From DASUPK01 sp963763955 (lineage in GTDB: Bacteria; Actinomycetota; Thermoleophilia; Solirubrobacterales; 70-9): a stretch of DNA of 64,000 nucleotides. Position numbers and translations under genes: made by a program. Of this stretch, positions 40,951 through 48,444 are shown in pieces. The stretch covers positions 61,108 through 125,107 of the forward strand of contig CAVXQP010000007.1 in assembly GCA_963763955.1 (NCBI GenBank), read 5' to 3'. Each line of letters opens with the position of its first letter. Within the stretch, counting starts at the first letter, position 1. Below the pieces are notes generated by a model. The model saw nothing but the letters and a program-made list of their open reading frames with translations, was not told where the DNA came from and searched no databases.

Positions 40951-41340
40951 ATGCTCGAGAAGAGCAAGGCCTACAGCGGCTTCGCCGTCAGCGATATCGG
41001 GAAGGCCAAGCAGTTCTATGGCGAGACGCTCGGACTCAAGATCAACGAGCTCGACGTGGGAGCGCCACAGCCGCTGCTGGAGCTTCATCCCGGCGGCGAT
41101 CGACCAGTCCTGATCTACGAGAAGCGCGACCTGACGCCGGCGAACTACACGATCCTCAACTTCCCCGTGGAGGACGTGGAGGCGACCGTTGACGAACTCG
41201 CCTCGCGCGGCGTGCGGTTCGAGCGCTACGACGGCTTCGACCAGGACGAGAAGGGGATCGACCGCAATGGGCCCGCCGGCGGGATCGCCTGGTTCAAGGA
41301 CCCGGCGGGGAACATCCTGGCCGTGCATGGGGAGATGTAG
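40951..41340 (+). CDS. VOC-family protein
   Basis: A single VOC domain of 129 aa: 'SGFAVSDIGKAKQFYGETLG' starts the first half and 'GGIAWFKDPAGNILAVHGEM' ends the second, with Glu in the usual metal-ligand position ('LLELHPG'). The 'YTILNFPVEDVEATVDELAS' segment is typical of small glyoxalase-like proteins of unknown substrate. GAGGAG lies before ATG. It is the gene before the sulfur block but is separated from it by a likely promoter and operator, so it is probably not part of that unit. Confidence 0.88.
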   Translation: MLEKSKAYSGFAVSDIGKAKQFYGETLGLKINELDVGAPQPLLELHPGGDRPVLIYEKRDLTPANYTILNFPVEDVEATVDELASRGVRFERYDGFDQDEKGIDRNGPAGGIAWFKDPAGNILAVHGEM

Positions 41341-41388
41341 GCGGGTGGCGGCCGCGGCTCGTCTCCAGCTCGTGCCCGGCCCATAATC

Positions 41389-41407
41389 ACCTGAAACTCG
41401 ATCAGGT
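41389..41407. promoter_or_regulatory. Palindrome at the sulfur-operon promoter
   Basis: ACCTGA-N7-TCAGGT is a perfect 6-bp inverted repeat. Its left arm falls where a -35 element would be for TAGATT (41412-41417), 17 bp away, so a bound protein would block the promoter. It lies 67-85 bp before sir. An Rrf2-type or other sulfur regulator is a candidate ligand. Confidence 0.5.
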
Positions 41408-41473
41408 TTGCTAGATTGGGCGGCCGGTAGTAAGCCGGGCAAGGCTACGTCGACGAAAGGAACGCCGGTTTCC

Positions 41474-43429
41474 ATGGAGCCCGTCTCAGCCCCTGAGAAG
41501 AAGGCTGCCACCGCCACCAACGGCAAGGCGGCGCCCGCCAAGAAGCTCGCGGACCCCTCGTCCCTCAAGCAGGATCCGAGCAAGAAGCAGCACGGCAAGG
41601 GCAAGATCGGGTCGCTGGAGAACCCCGAGGTCTACGACAACGTCCCCGGCAACGTGATCCCGATCCTCGAGCGGGAGTTCGACGACTTCGACACCGAGGC
41701 CGCCAGCTTCCTGCGCGGCGAGCAGACCGAGGAGCAGTTCATCGGCTTCCGCCTGAAACAGGGCGTCTACGGCCAGCGCCAGCCCGACGTGCAGATGATC
41801 CGCGTGAAGCTTCCCTTCGGAGGCGTGAGCCCCGAGCAGATGGAGGCCTTCGCCGACGCGGTCGAGCAGTTCGCGCCGCTCAACAAGGGCCACATCACCA
41901 CCCGCCAGAACATCCAGATCCACCACATCCCACTCGCCGACGCGGCCGAGTTCATCCGCCAGATCTCAGAGGCGGGACTCTCCTCCCGCGAAGGCTGCGG
42001 CAACACGATTCGCAACGTCACCGGAGACCCCTGGGCAGGCGTAGCGGACGACGAGCCCTTCGACATCACCCCCTACGCGGCGGCCTACTCCCGCTACTTC
42101 GTGCGCCACCCGACCACCCAGCTGATGCCCCGCAAGGTGAAGACGGCCTTCACGGCGTCCGACGCCGACCGCGCGATCACCGGCATCCACGACGTCGGCT
42201 TCATCCCGAAGGTCAAGCAGGTCGACGGCAAGCAGGTGAAGGGCGTCGAGGTCAGGATCGGCGGCGGCACCTCGATCCAGCCCCGGATCGCCCCCACCCT
42301 CTACGAGTTCGTCGAGCTCGACAACGGCGACTACCTGAAGGTGACCGAGGCCGCACTGCGGATCTTCGACCGCCAGGACTGGCTGCGCGAGAACCGGATG
42401 CGCGCCCGGATCAAGGTGCTGGTCGACAAGATCGGCATGGACGCGTTCCGCGAGCTCGTCGACGAGGAGCTCAAGGGCGACTGGGTCAACGAGCGCGACT
42501 TCACGATCGATCACCTTCTCTACGTTCACGACGAGGAGGCCGACGCTCCAGCCGTCCCGGAGAGCTACGGCTCACCCCCACAAACGGCGGCCACAAACAC
42601 CGCCGCCGGATCGAAGAGCGAGTTCGATGCCTGGGTGGACGCCAACGTCGCGCCTCAGCGCCAGGATGGCTTCGTCACGGCGACGGTCAAGGTCACCCGC
42701 GGCGACCTGACTCCCGCGCAGTTCCGCGGACTCGCCGCGATCATGCGTGACTTCACCGGTGGCTACGCCCGGACCACCGTGCAGCAGAATCTGGTCCTGC
42801 GCTGGGTCCGCCCCGAGTCCCTATATGACCTCTGGGTCCGCCTCGAGGAGCTCGAGCTCGGCGACGCCGGCGCGTTCAGCGTCACCGACGTGGTCAGCTG
42901 CCCCGGCACCGACAGCTGCAAGCTCGGGATCACCGCCTCGATGGGACTCAACCAGGTGCTCCAGAAGCGCCTCGAGGAGATGAACATCACCGATCCCCTC
43001 ACCAAGCAGATCCACATCAAGATGAGCGGCTGCCCCAACGGGTGCTCCCAGCACCACATCGCCACGATCGGCTTCTACGGGGCCTCGATCAAGGTCGGCG
43101 AGCACACGATCCCCGCCTATATCCCGCACATCGCCGGCAACTTCGAGGGCGGCGACGTGGTTTTCGGTCATCGCCTCAAGGCCCGTCTGCCCGCCAAGCG
43201 CGTGCCCGAGGCGGTCGAGCGTTGGATACGTCACTACGAAGAGAACCGCGAAGACGGCGAGAACTTCAACGCCTTCGTCGACCGCACCGGCTTCGACGCC
43301 TTCGAGGAGCTGATCTCGGACCTGAAGCTGCCGGTCGAGTTCAGCGGGGACAACCTTCTCTACTTCATCGACTGGAACCGCTCCGAGCCCTACAAGGTGG
43401 AGCGCGGCGAGGGCGAGTGCGCCGTCTAA
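41474..43429 (+). CDS. sir: Ferredoxin-type sulfite (or nitrite) reductase
   Basis: Reduces sulfite to sulfide with six ferredoxin electrons through a siroheme-[4Fe-4S] centre; 651 aa. Two sulfite-reductase halves are visible. The four cluster Cys are in 'VVSCPGTDSCKLGI' (C-x5-C) and 'KMSGCPNGCSQHH' (C-x3-C). 'GHITTRQNIQIHHI' and 'REGCGNTIRNVTGDP' carry siroheme and substrate Arg residues. Nitrite reductases share these motifs, but the following cysH-sat-cysC genes make sulfite the likely substrate. About 40 N-terminal residues are Lys/Ala-rich and unstructured. ATG 41474 is the likeliest start. Confidence 0.92.
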   Translation: MEPVSAPEKKAATATNGKAAPAKKLADPSSLKQDPSKKQHGKGKIGSLENPEVYDNVPGNVIPILEREFDDFDTEAASFLRGEQTEEQFIGFRLKQGVYGQRQPDVQMIRVKLPFGGVSPEQMEAFADAVEQFAPLNKGHITTRQNIQIHHIPLADAAEFIRQISEAGLSSREGCGNTIRNVTGDPWAGVADDEPFDITPYAAAYSRYFVRHPTTQLMPRKVKTAFTASDADRAITGIHDVGFIPKVKQVDGKQVKGVEVRIGGGTSIQPRIAPTLYEFVELDNGDYLKVTEAALRIFDRQDWLRENRMRARIKVLVDKIGMDAFRELVDEELKGDWVNERDFTIDHLLYVHDEEADAPAVPESYGSPPQTAATNTAAGSKSEFDAWVDANVAPQRQDGFVTATVKVTRGDLTPAQFRGLAAIMRDFTGGYARTTVQQNLVLRWVRPESLYDLWVRLEELELGDAGAFSVTDVVSCPGTDSCKLGITASMGLNQVLQKRLEEMNITDPLTKQIHIKMSGCPNGCSQHHIATIGFYGASIKVGEHTIPAYIPHIAGNFEGGDVVFGHRLKARLPAKRVPEAVERWIRHYEENREDGENFNAFVDRTGFDAFEELISDLKLPVEFSGDNLLYFIDWNRSEPYKVERGEGECAV

Positions 43430-43460
43430 TGGAGCCGACGACGACATCGACTCTCCGACA

Positions 43461-43510
43461 CGGCTTCGCCACAAGACGGGTCGCGCTCGGCTGCGCCTCG
43501 CGCGCCCTCG
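43461..43510 (+). repeat. Intergenic RNA hairpin element, copy A
   Basis: A conserved lead CGGCTTCGCCA is followed by a stem-loop: GGG-t-CGCGC / GCGCG-CCC around an inner GGC-TGC-GCC hairpin. It shares order and many bases with copy B at 44278-44330, but the outer stem differs with pairing kept. It lies between sir and cysH. Confidence 0.55.
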
Positions 43511-43564
43511 CACAACGGCCGCCAGGGAATCCTGCACGAGGCGTCCGCAACCGAGCACGCCACC

Positions 43565-44266
43565 GTGCCGGCGGCCGAGCTCGACGGCCTCGGCTTCGAC
43601 CCCGAGACTGTCGCCGCCGAGCTCGAGGACGCGAGCGCCGAGGAGGCGCTCGGCTGGGCGCTCGGCACATTCTCACCGCGCATGTACATCGCCTGCTCGT
43701 TCCAGAAGACGAGCTCCGTGACGGTCCACATGGCGCAGAACATCAACGCCGATGCCCGCTTCTTCTACCTGGACACCGACGTCCTCTTCCCCGAGACCTA
43801 CGAGACCAAGAACCGGCTGGAGCAGCGCTACGGGATCAACTTCCATCGCTACAGCTCGATCACCCTGGAGCAGCAGAAGGGGCTCTACGGCGACGAGCTG
43901 TGGAGCCGCGACCCGGATTCCTGCTGCGGGATCCGCAAGGTGGAGCCGATGCGCTCGGCGCTCGCGGCCGTCGACCTCTGGGTCTCGGGCATTCGCCGAT
44001 CCGACTCACAGACCCGCGCCGGGGCGCCGAAGTTCGGCTGGGACACGCGCTTCGGGCTCTGGAAGCTCAACCCGCTGGCCGACTGGACGGAGAAGCAGGT
44101 CTGGTCCTACATCCACGAGCACGACATCCCCTACAACCAGCTCCACGACCAGGGCTATCCCTCGATCGGCTGCACCCACTGCACTCGGAAGCCCGGGGCC
44201 GGCGAGGACGCGCGCGCCGGGCGCTGGGCCGGCCTCGACAAGACCGAGTGCGGGCTGCATGGGTAG
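43565..44266 (+). CDS. cysH: Assimilatory adenylyl-sulfate (APS) reductase
   Basis: Reduces APS (or PAPS) to sulfite with thioredoxin; 233 aa. The four Cys of the [4Fe-4S] APS-reductase type are present: 'DSCCGIRKVEP' (adjacent pair with Arg-Lys) and 'GCTHCTRKPG' (C-x2-C). This separates it from the cluster-free PAPS reductases. The nucleotide-binding 'ACSFQKTSSVT' and 'FYLDTDVLFPETY' motifs are present, and the redox-tail Cys is in 'TECGLHG'. GTG 43565 lacks a ribosome site. It is third-step enzyme of the block and follows a hairpin element. Confidence 0.92.
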   Translation: MPAAELDGLGFDPETVAAELEDASAEEALGWALGTFSPRMYIACSFQKTSSVTVHMAQNINADARFFYLDTDVLFPETYETKNRLEQRYGINFHRYSSITLEQQKGLYGDELWSRDPDSCCGIRKVEPMRSALAAVDLWVSGIRRSDSQTRAGAPKFGWDTRFGLWKLNPLADWTEKQVWSYIHEHDIPYNQLHDQGYPSIGCTHCTRKPGAGEDARAGRWAGLDKTECGLHG

Positions 44267-44277
44267 CGGTCGTTGCC

Positions 44278-44330
44278 CGGCTTCGCCATAAAACGGGTTG
44301 CCGCTCGGCTTCGCCTACGCGGCACCCTCG
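44278..44330 (+). repeat. Intergenic RNA hairpin element, copy B
   Basis: The lead CGGCTTCGCCATAAAACGGG matches copy A with few changes. The stem-loop is GGG-t-TGCCGC / GCGGCA-CCC around GGC-TTC-GCC. Compared with copy A, both sides of the outer stem changed together. It lies between cysH and sat, just upstream of the sat ribosome site. Confidence 0.55.
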
Positions 44331-44392
44331 CATGACCGTTACCCTTCCCCGCTTCTTGACCACCGCGATCTACTTTCTCCCGGAGTGATCCC

Positions 44393-45472
44393 TTGACACA
44401 GACTGCCCTCAAGCTTCAGCTCACCGATCGCCAGACCGCCGACTTCGAGATGATCGGCAACGGCGGCTTCGCGCCCCTCACCGGCCCGCAGGGCTCCGAG
44501 GACTGGAAGAGCGTCGTCGAGAACATGACGGTGGTCAGCGGCGAGTACTGGCCCATCCCGATCACTCTGGCCACCGACCTCGACGTCTCGGAGGGAGATA
44601 CGGTCGAGGTCTCGAGCGACGAAGGCAAGCCGCTCGGCCGGCTCAACGTCTCCGAGGTCTTCGAGCGCGATCTGGAGTCCGAGGCCGAGAACGTCTACAG
44701 AACGCTCGACAAGGAGCATCCCGGAGTCGCCGCGATCTACCAGGAGGGCGCGCGGTGCATCGCCGGGATCTACGAGGTCGACGAGCTTCCCGGCCACGAG
44801 GCAGCCTTCACCAAGCGCTATCTCAGCCCCGCCGAGTCCAGGAAGGCATTCGAGGATCGAGGCTGGAAGCGGATCGTCGCCTTCCAGACACGCAACCCGA
44901 TCCACCGCGCGCACGAGCACGTCACCAAGACCGCGCTGGAGATCACCGACGGCCTCATGATCCACCCGCTGATCGGCAAGACCAAGGCGGGCGACATCCC
45001 GGCCGAGGTGCGGATGCGCTGCTACGAGGTCCTGATGCAGGACTACTACCCCTCTGACCGCGTGGTCCTCAACGTCTTCCCCTCGAAGATGCACTACGCC
45101 GGCCCACGCGAGGCGGTCCTCCACGCGATCGCGCGCCGCAACTACGGGTGCACCCACTTCATCGTCGGCCGCGATCACGCCGGCGTCGGCGACTACTACG
45201 GCACCTACGACGCCCAGAAGATCTTCGACGAAATCGACATCGACAAGCTCGGCATCCAGCCCCTGTTCTTCGAGCACACGTTCTGGTGCAACAAGTGCGA
45301 GGGCATGGCGTCGGGCAAGACCTGCCCGCACGGACAGGAGGAGCACGTCTTCCTGAGCGGCACGAAGGTGCGCGAGATGCTCGGCAACGGCGAAAAGCCG
45401 CCGCAGGAGTTCAGCCGCCCCGAGGTGGCTCAGATCTTGATCGACGAATACGCAAAGGAAGGCAATGGCTGA
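44393..45472 (+). CDS. sat: Sulfate adenylyltransferase (ATP sulfurylase)
   Basis: Forms APS from ATP and sulfate; 359 aa, monofunctional. The catalytic motif is 'AFQTRNPIHRAHEHVTK' (QxRNPxHxxH), followed by 'VGRDHAGVGDYYG' and a C-terminal Cys-rich stretch ('FWCNKCEGMASGKTCPHG') that fits a structural zinc site of this family. The start is TTG 44393 with GGAG 7 nt upstream. It overlaps the APS kinase gene by 8 bp, so the pair is coupled. It supplies APS to both cysH and cysC. Confidence 0.95.
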   Translation: MTQTALKLQLTDRQTADFEMIGNGGFAPLTGPQGSEDWKSVVENMTVVSGEYWPIPITLATDLDVSEGDTVEVSSDEGKPLGRLNVSEVFERDLESEAENVYRTLDKEHPGVAAIYQEGARCIAGIYEVDELPGHEAAFTKRYLSPAESRKAFEDRGWKRIVAFQTRNPIHRAHEHVTKTALEITDGLMIHPLIGKTKAGDIPAEVRMRCYEVLMQDYYPSDRVVLNVFPSKMHYAGPREAVLHAIARRNYGCTHFIVGRDHAGVGDYYGTYDAQKIFDEIDIDKLGIQPLFFEHTFWCNKCEGMASGKTCPHGQEEHVFLSGTKVREMLGNGEKPPQEFSRPEVAQILIDEYAKEGNG

Positions 45473-46016
45473 CGAAAAGGGCTTCACTCTCTGGTTCACC
45501 GGGCTCTCGGGCGCCGGCAAGACGACGATCTCGCAGATCGTGGAGGACGAGCTGCGCGACCGCGGCTCGCGGGTCGAGGTGCTCGACGGCGATGTGGTCC
45601 GCGAGAACCTCTCCAAGGGCCTCGGCTTCTCCAAGGAGGACCGCGACACGAACATCCGGCGGATCGCCTTCGTGGCCGATCTGCTCTCCCGCAACGGCGT
45701 ACCGGTGATCACCGCCGCGATCTCCCCCTACCGGGAGCTCCGCGACGAGGCCCGCGAGCTGATGGGTGACCGGTTCATCGAGGTGTTCGTCAAGGCCTCG
45801 GTCGAAGTCTGCGCCGAGCGCGACGTGAAGGGCCTCTACGAGAAGGCGTTCAGGGGCGAGATCAAGGAGTTCACGGGCGTCTCCGATCCGTACGAGCCGC
45901 CGCTCAACCCGGAGCTCACCCTCGATACCGAGCACGACTCCGCGGAGGAGGACGCCGCGAGGGTCATCGCGATGCTCGAGGAGCGGCAGCTGATCCCGGC
46001 CGCGCAGCCCGCTTAG
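45465..46016 (+). CDS. cysC: Adenylyl-sulfate (APS) kinase
   Basis: Phosphorylates APS to PAPS; 183 aa. The P-loop is 'FTGLSGAGKTTISQI', then 'VLDGDVVRENLSKGLGFSKE' (substrate site), 'DRDTNIRRIAFVADLL' and the lid 'CAERDVKGLYEKAFRGEIKE'. PAPS would serve sulfonation rather than reduction, since the reductase here is APS-type. It overlaps sat by 8 bp, and its stop overlaps the convergent PHP gene stop by 4 bp. Confidence 0.95.
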   Translation: MADEKGFTLWFTGLSGAGKTTISQIVEDELRDRGSRVEVLDGDVVRENLSKGLGFSKEDRDTNIRRIAFVADLLSRNGVPVITAAISPYRELRDEARELMGDRFIEVFVKASVEVCAERDVKGLYEKAFRGEIKEFTGVSDPYEPPLNPELTLDTEHDSAEEDAARVIAMLEERQLIPAAQPA

Positions 46017-46822
46017 AGTCGCGGAGGCAGCTCGGGTTCGCCGAGGTCGTAGGTCGGATAGGAGCCGAAGGAGTCGAACATCTTGTGGGACGGTCCGTGA
46101 AAGTCAGAGGAGGCCGTCGCCGCCAATCCCCGCTCGGTGCAGAGATCGAGCAGGAACTTCGTCTCCGCCCGGTCGTGCGAGGGGTAGAAGCACTCGACTC
46201 CGTCGAGGTCGAGGTCGTCGATCAGGGCGGCCACGTCGCCGGGCTCGCTCATGTCCCAGAACGGATGGGCGAGGACGGCCGAGCCGCCGGCGCCGTGGAT
46301 GATCTCCGTCGCCTCGGCCGCATCGGGCCAGCGACGGGGGACGAACGCCTTCGCCCCGGGCACCAGCCACTCCTCGAAGAAAGCGCTCATCTGGTCGGGC
46401 TCGACGCCCGCGGCCTTGGCGATGTGCGGGCGGCCGACCGAGGAGGCATCGCCCGCCTGGGCGATCGCGTCCTCGAATCGGACCGGGACACCCTGGGCGT
46501 TGAGTCGCTCGACGATCTCCTCCGCTCGGGTGATCCGCTCGCGCTGGGCGCGTTGGCATGCAGGCGCGATGGCAATCGTGTCCACCCAGTAGCCGAGCAT
46601 GTGCATGTCATCGGTGCTTCCGTGAACACAGGACATCTCGGTCGCGGGCACAAGCGCCAGTCCCGCCGCCTTGGCTGCCTCGGCGGCCTCCGCTACGCCA
46701 TCGATGCCGTCGTGGTCGGTGAGCGCGAGCGTCGTGACACCCGCCTTCGCGGCACTCGCGACGACCTCCGCCGGAGGGAGCTCGCCGTCGGAGTAGGTCG
46801 AATGGCTCTGCAGGTCCAACAT
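46013..46822 (-). CDS. PHP-domain phosphoesterase
   Basis: A metal-dependent phosphoesterase of about 269 aa of the PHP superfamily. 'DLQSHSTYSDGELPP' (HxH-type), 'LALTDHDGIDGVAEA', 'VPATEMSC', 'AVLAHPFWD' and the C-terminal 'SSDFHGPSHK' hold the metal-binding His/Asp/Glu. Relatives include RNase AM and 3',5'-nucleoside bisphosphate phosphatase (YciV). The latter degrades pAp, a by-product of PAPS use, so a link to the sulfur genes is possible but not proved. ATG 46822 has TATGCT 9 nt upstream (leaderless). Only 14 bp separate it from the divergent Rrf2 gene. Confidence 0.88.
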   Translation of the reverse strand: MLDLQSHSTYSDGELPPAEVVASAAKAGVTTLALTDHDGIDGVAEAAEAAKAAGLALVPATEMSCVHGSTDDMHMLGYWVDTIAIAPACQRAQRERITRAEEIVERLNAQGVPVRFEDAIAQAGDASSVGRPHIAKAAGVEPDQMSAFFEEWLVPGAKAFVPRRWPDAAEATEIIHGAGGSAVLAHPFWDMSEPGDVAALIDDLDLDGVECFYPSHDRAETKFLLDLCTERGLAATASSDFHGPSHKMFDSFGSYPTYDLGEPELPPRL

Positions 46823-46836
46823 CGGCGGCGGAGCAT

Positions 46837-47292
46837 ATGAGGATCTCGGCAAAAGCCGACTACGCGGTGCGCGCGGCGGTCGAGATGGCCGCGGCCGGTG
46901 ACGAGCCGGTCAAGGGCGAAAAGCTCGCCGAGGCGCAGGACATCCCGCTCCAGTTCCTCGAGCACATCCTGCTCGAGCTCAAGCACGCCCGCCTGGTGCG
47001 GGCGCGTCGCGGCGCCCGGGGCGGCTACTGGCTTGCCCAGCCCCCCGAGGAGATCACGCTGGCGAGCGTGATCCGCGCGGTCGAGGGTCCCCTGGCGAAC
47101 ATCCAGGACCAGGCGCCCGAGCAGACCAAGTATCCGGGTAACGCGGAGCAGCTCAGCGAGGTCTGGATCGCCGTCCGCGCCTCGCTGCGGCGCGTCCTCG
47201 AGCACGTCACGATCGCGGACCTCCGCGACGGGAAGATCCCCCCGGAAGTGCTCGAGCTGACCCGGGACGAGGGCGCCTGGGTCACGCGTTAG
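46837..47292 (+). CDS. Rrf2-family transcriptional regulator
   Basis: A winged-helix regulator of 151 aa. 'MRISAKADYAVRAAVEMAAA' and 'LAEAQDIPLQFLEHILLELK' followed by 'RARRGARGGYWLAQPPEEIT' are the family signatures. The three Cys of the Fe-S (IscR/NsrR) type are missing in the middle region, so it resembles CymR-like cysteine-metabolism repressors. Its place between the sulfate genes and a TauE permease suggests that it controls sulfur uptake and reduction. Candidate sites are the palindrome at 41389-41407 and the region before 47444. Confidence 0.9.
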   Translation: MRISAKADYAVRAAVEMAAAGDEPVKGEKLAEAQDIPLQFLEHILLELKHARLVRARRGARGGYWLAQPPEEITLASVIRAVEGPLANIQDQAPEQTKYPGNAEQLSEVWIAVRASLRRVLEHVTIADLRDGKIPPEVLELTRDEGAWVTR

Positions 47293-47443
47293 CGGCAATC
47301 GGCACTAGCTAAATGCACCAATTAGGGGGAAAACGGCCGATGGGCTACTTTCCCCGCGCCCTTTAAGACTGACTCGGTCATAAAAGGGAACAAGGTGGGA
47401 ATGCGGCCTTCGTCCAGGCGGCCGCGCACCGGACTGGCTTCCA

Positions 47444-48406
47444 ATGGATCCCAAGATCGTCCTCTTCGGCTTTGGCGTTGGCTTCCTGGTCGGTATGACC
47501 GGGATGGGCGGCGGCTCCCTGATGACCCCCCTGCTGGTGCTGCTCTTCGGCGTCAAGCCGACCACCGCGATCGGCACCGACATCGCCTATGCCGCCATCA
47601 CCAAGACGGCCGGCAGCTGGCGTCACCTGAAGCTGAAGACGGTGAACCTGCCGCTCGTCTACTGGATGGCGATCGGCAGCGTGCCGATGGCGATCCTCGG
47701 CGTCTGGTTCCTCGATTTCCTCAAGCGCCGGCTGGGAGATCAACTCGACGAGACGGTCTTCGCGATCCTGGCCGCCTGTCTGCTCGTGGTCGGCGCGGCG
47801 ACATTGCTGCGCGGTTTGTTCCTCGCCAAGAGGATCGAGGAACGCGACGACTTCCAGATGCACACTCGACACAAGGTGGCCGCGGTCGGGATCGGCGCCA
47901 CAACCGGGTTCGTGATCGGGCTGAGCTCGGCGGGGAGCGGGACCCTGATCGGGATGATGCTGCTCACCGTCTATCGGCTCCGGCCGCAGAAGGTGGTCGG
48001 CACGGACGTCGTACACGCTGCGCTTCTGCTCTGGGCAGCCGGCATCGCCCACGCGATCGGAGGGAACGTGGACTATGGGCTGATGGGCAACATCCTGGTC
48101 GGCTCAATCCCCGGCGTGATCATCGGCAGCCAGCTCTCGGTCAAGTGGCCGCAGGGGCTGCTGCGCGGGGCGCTCGGCTTGGTCCTCATCGGTGCCGGCG
48201 TGACGATCATGAACAAGGCGAACACCGACCTCGTGCCCTGGGTGGTCGCCGGCGCCAGCGTCGCTGTCATCGCCCTGTTTGCGGTCCAGATTGCACTGCG
48301 CCGGGAGGTCCAACACGACCCGGACGAGGAGCGCGACCTGGAGGAGTTGCGGGAGCGCGAGGCTGAGGCCGAGCGTGAGCCGGCCCTCGTCGGCGCCGAG
48401 GACTAG
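47444..48406 (+). CDS. TauE/SafE-family sulfite exporter-type permease
   Basis: A 320-aa membrane protein with about eight helices in two repeats. Each repeat carries the family motif: 'VGMTGMGGGSLMTPLLVLLF' and 'IGLSSAGSGTLIGMMLLTVY'. 'PTTAIGTDIAYAAITKTAGS' and 'PQKVVGTDVVHAALLLWAAG' are the paired helix motifs. The C-terminal about 35 residues are charged. Family members move sulfite, sulfoacetate or related anions; the sulfur genes nearby suggest a sulfur oxyanion. The leader (47293-47443) holds CTAA-N9-TTAG (about 47309-47326) as a possible operator. I see no ribosome site. Confidence 0.88.
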   Translation: MDPKIVLFGFGVGFLVGMTGMGGGSLMTPLLVLLFGVKPTTAIGTDIAYAAITKTAGSWRHLKLKTVNLPLVYWMAIGSVPMAILGVWFLDFLKRRLGDQLDETVFAILAACLLVVGAATLLRGLFLAKRIEERDDFQMHTRHKVAAVGIGATTGFVIGLSSAGSGTLIGMMLLTVYRLRPQKVVGTDVVHAALLLWAAGIAHAIGGNVDYGLMGNILVGSIPGVIIGSQLSVKWPQGLLRGALGLVLIGAGVTIMNKANTDLVPWVVAGASVAVIALFAVQIALRREVQHDPDEERDLEELREREAEAEREPALVGAED

Positions 48407-48444
48407 GGCGCTGCAGCCAGCCGGCTTCGCCATACTCCCCCGCC

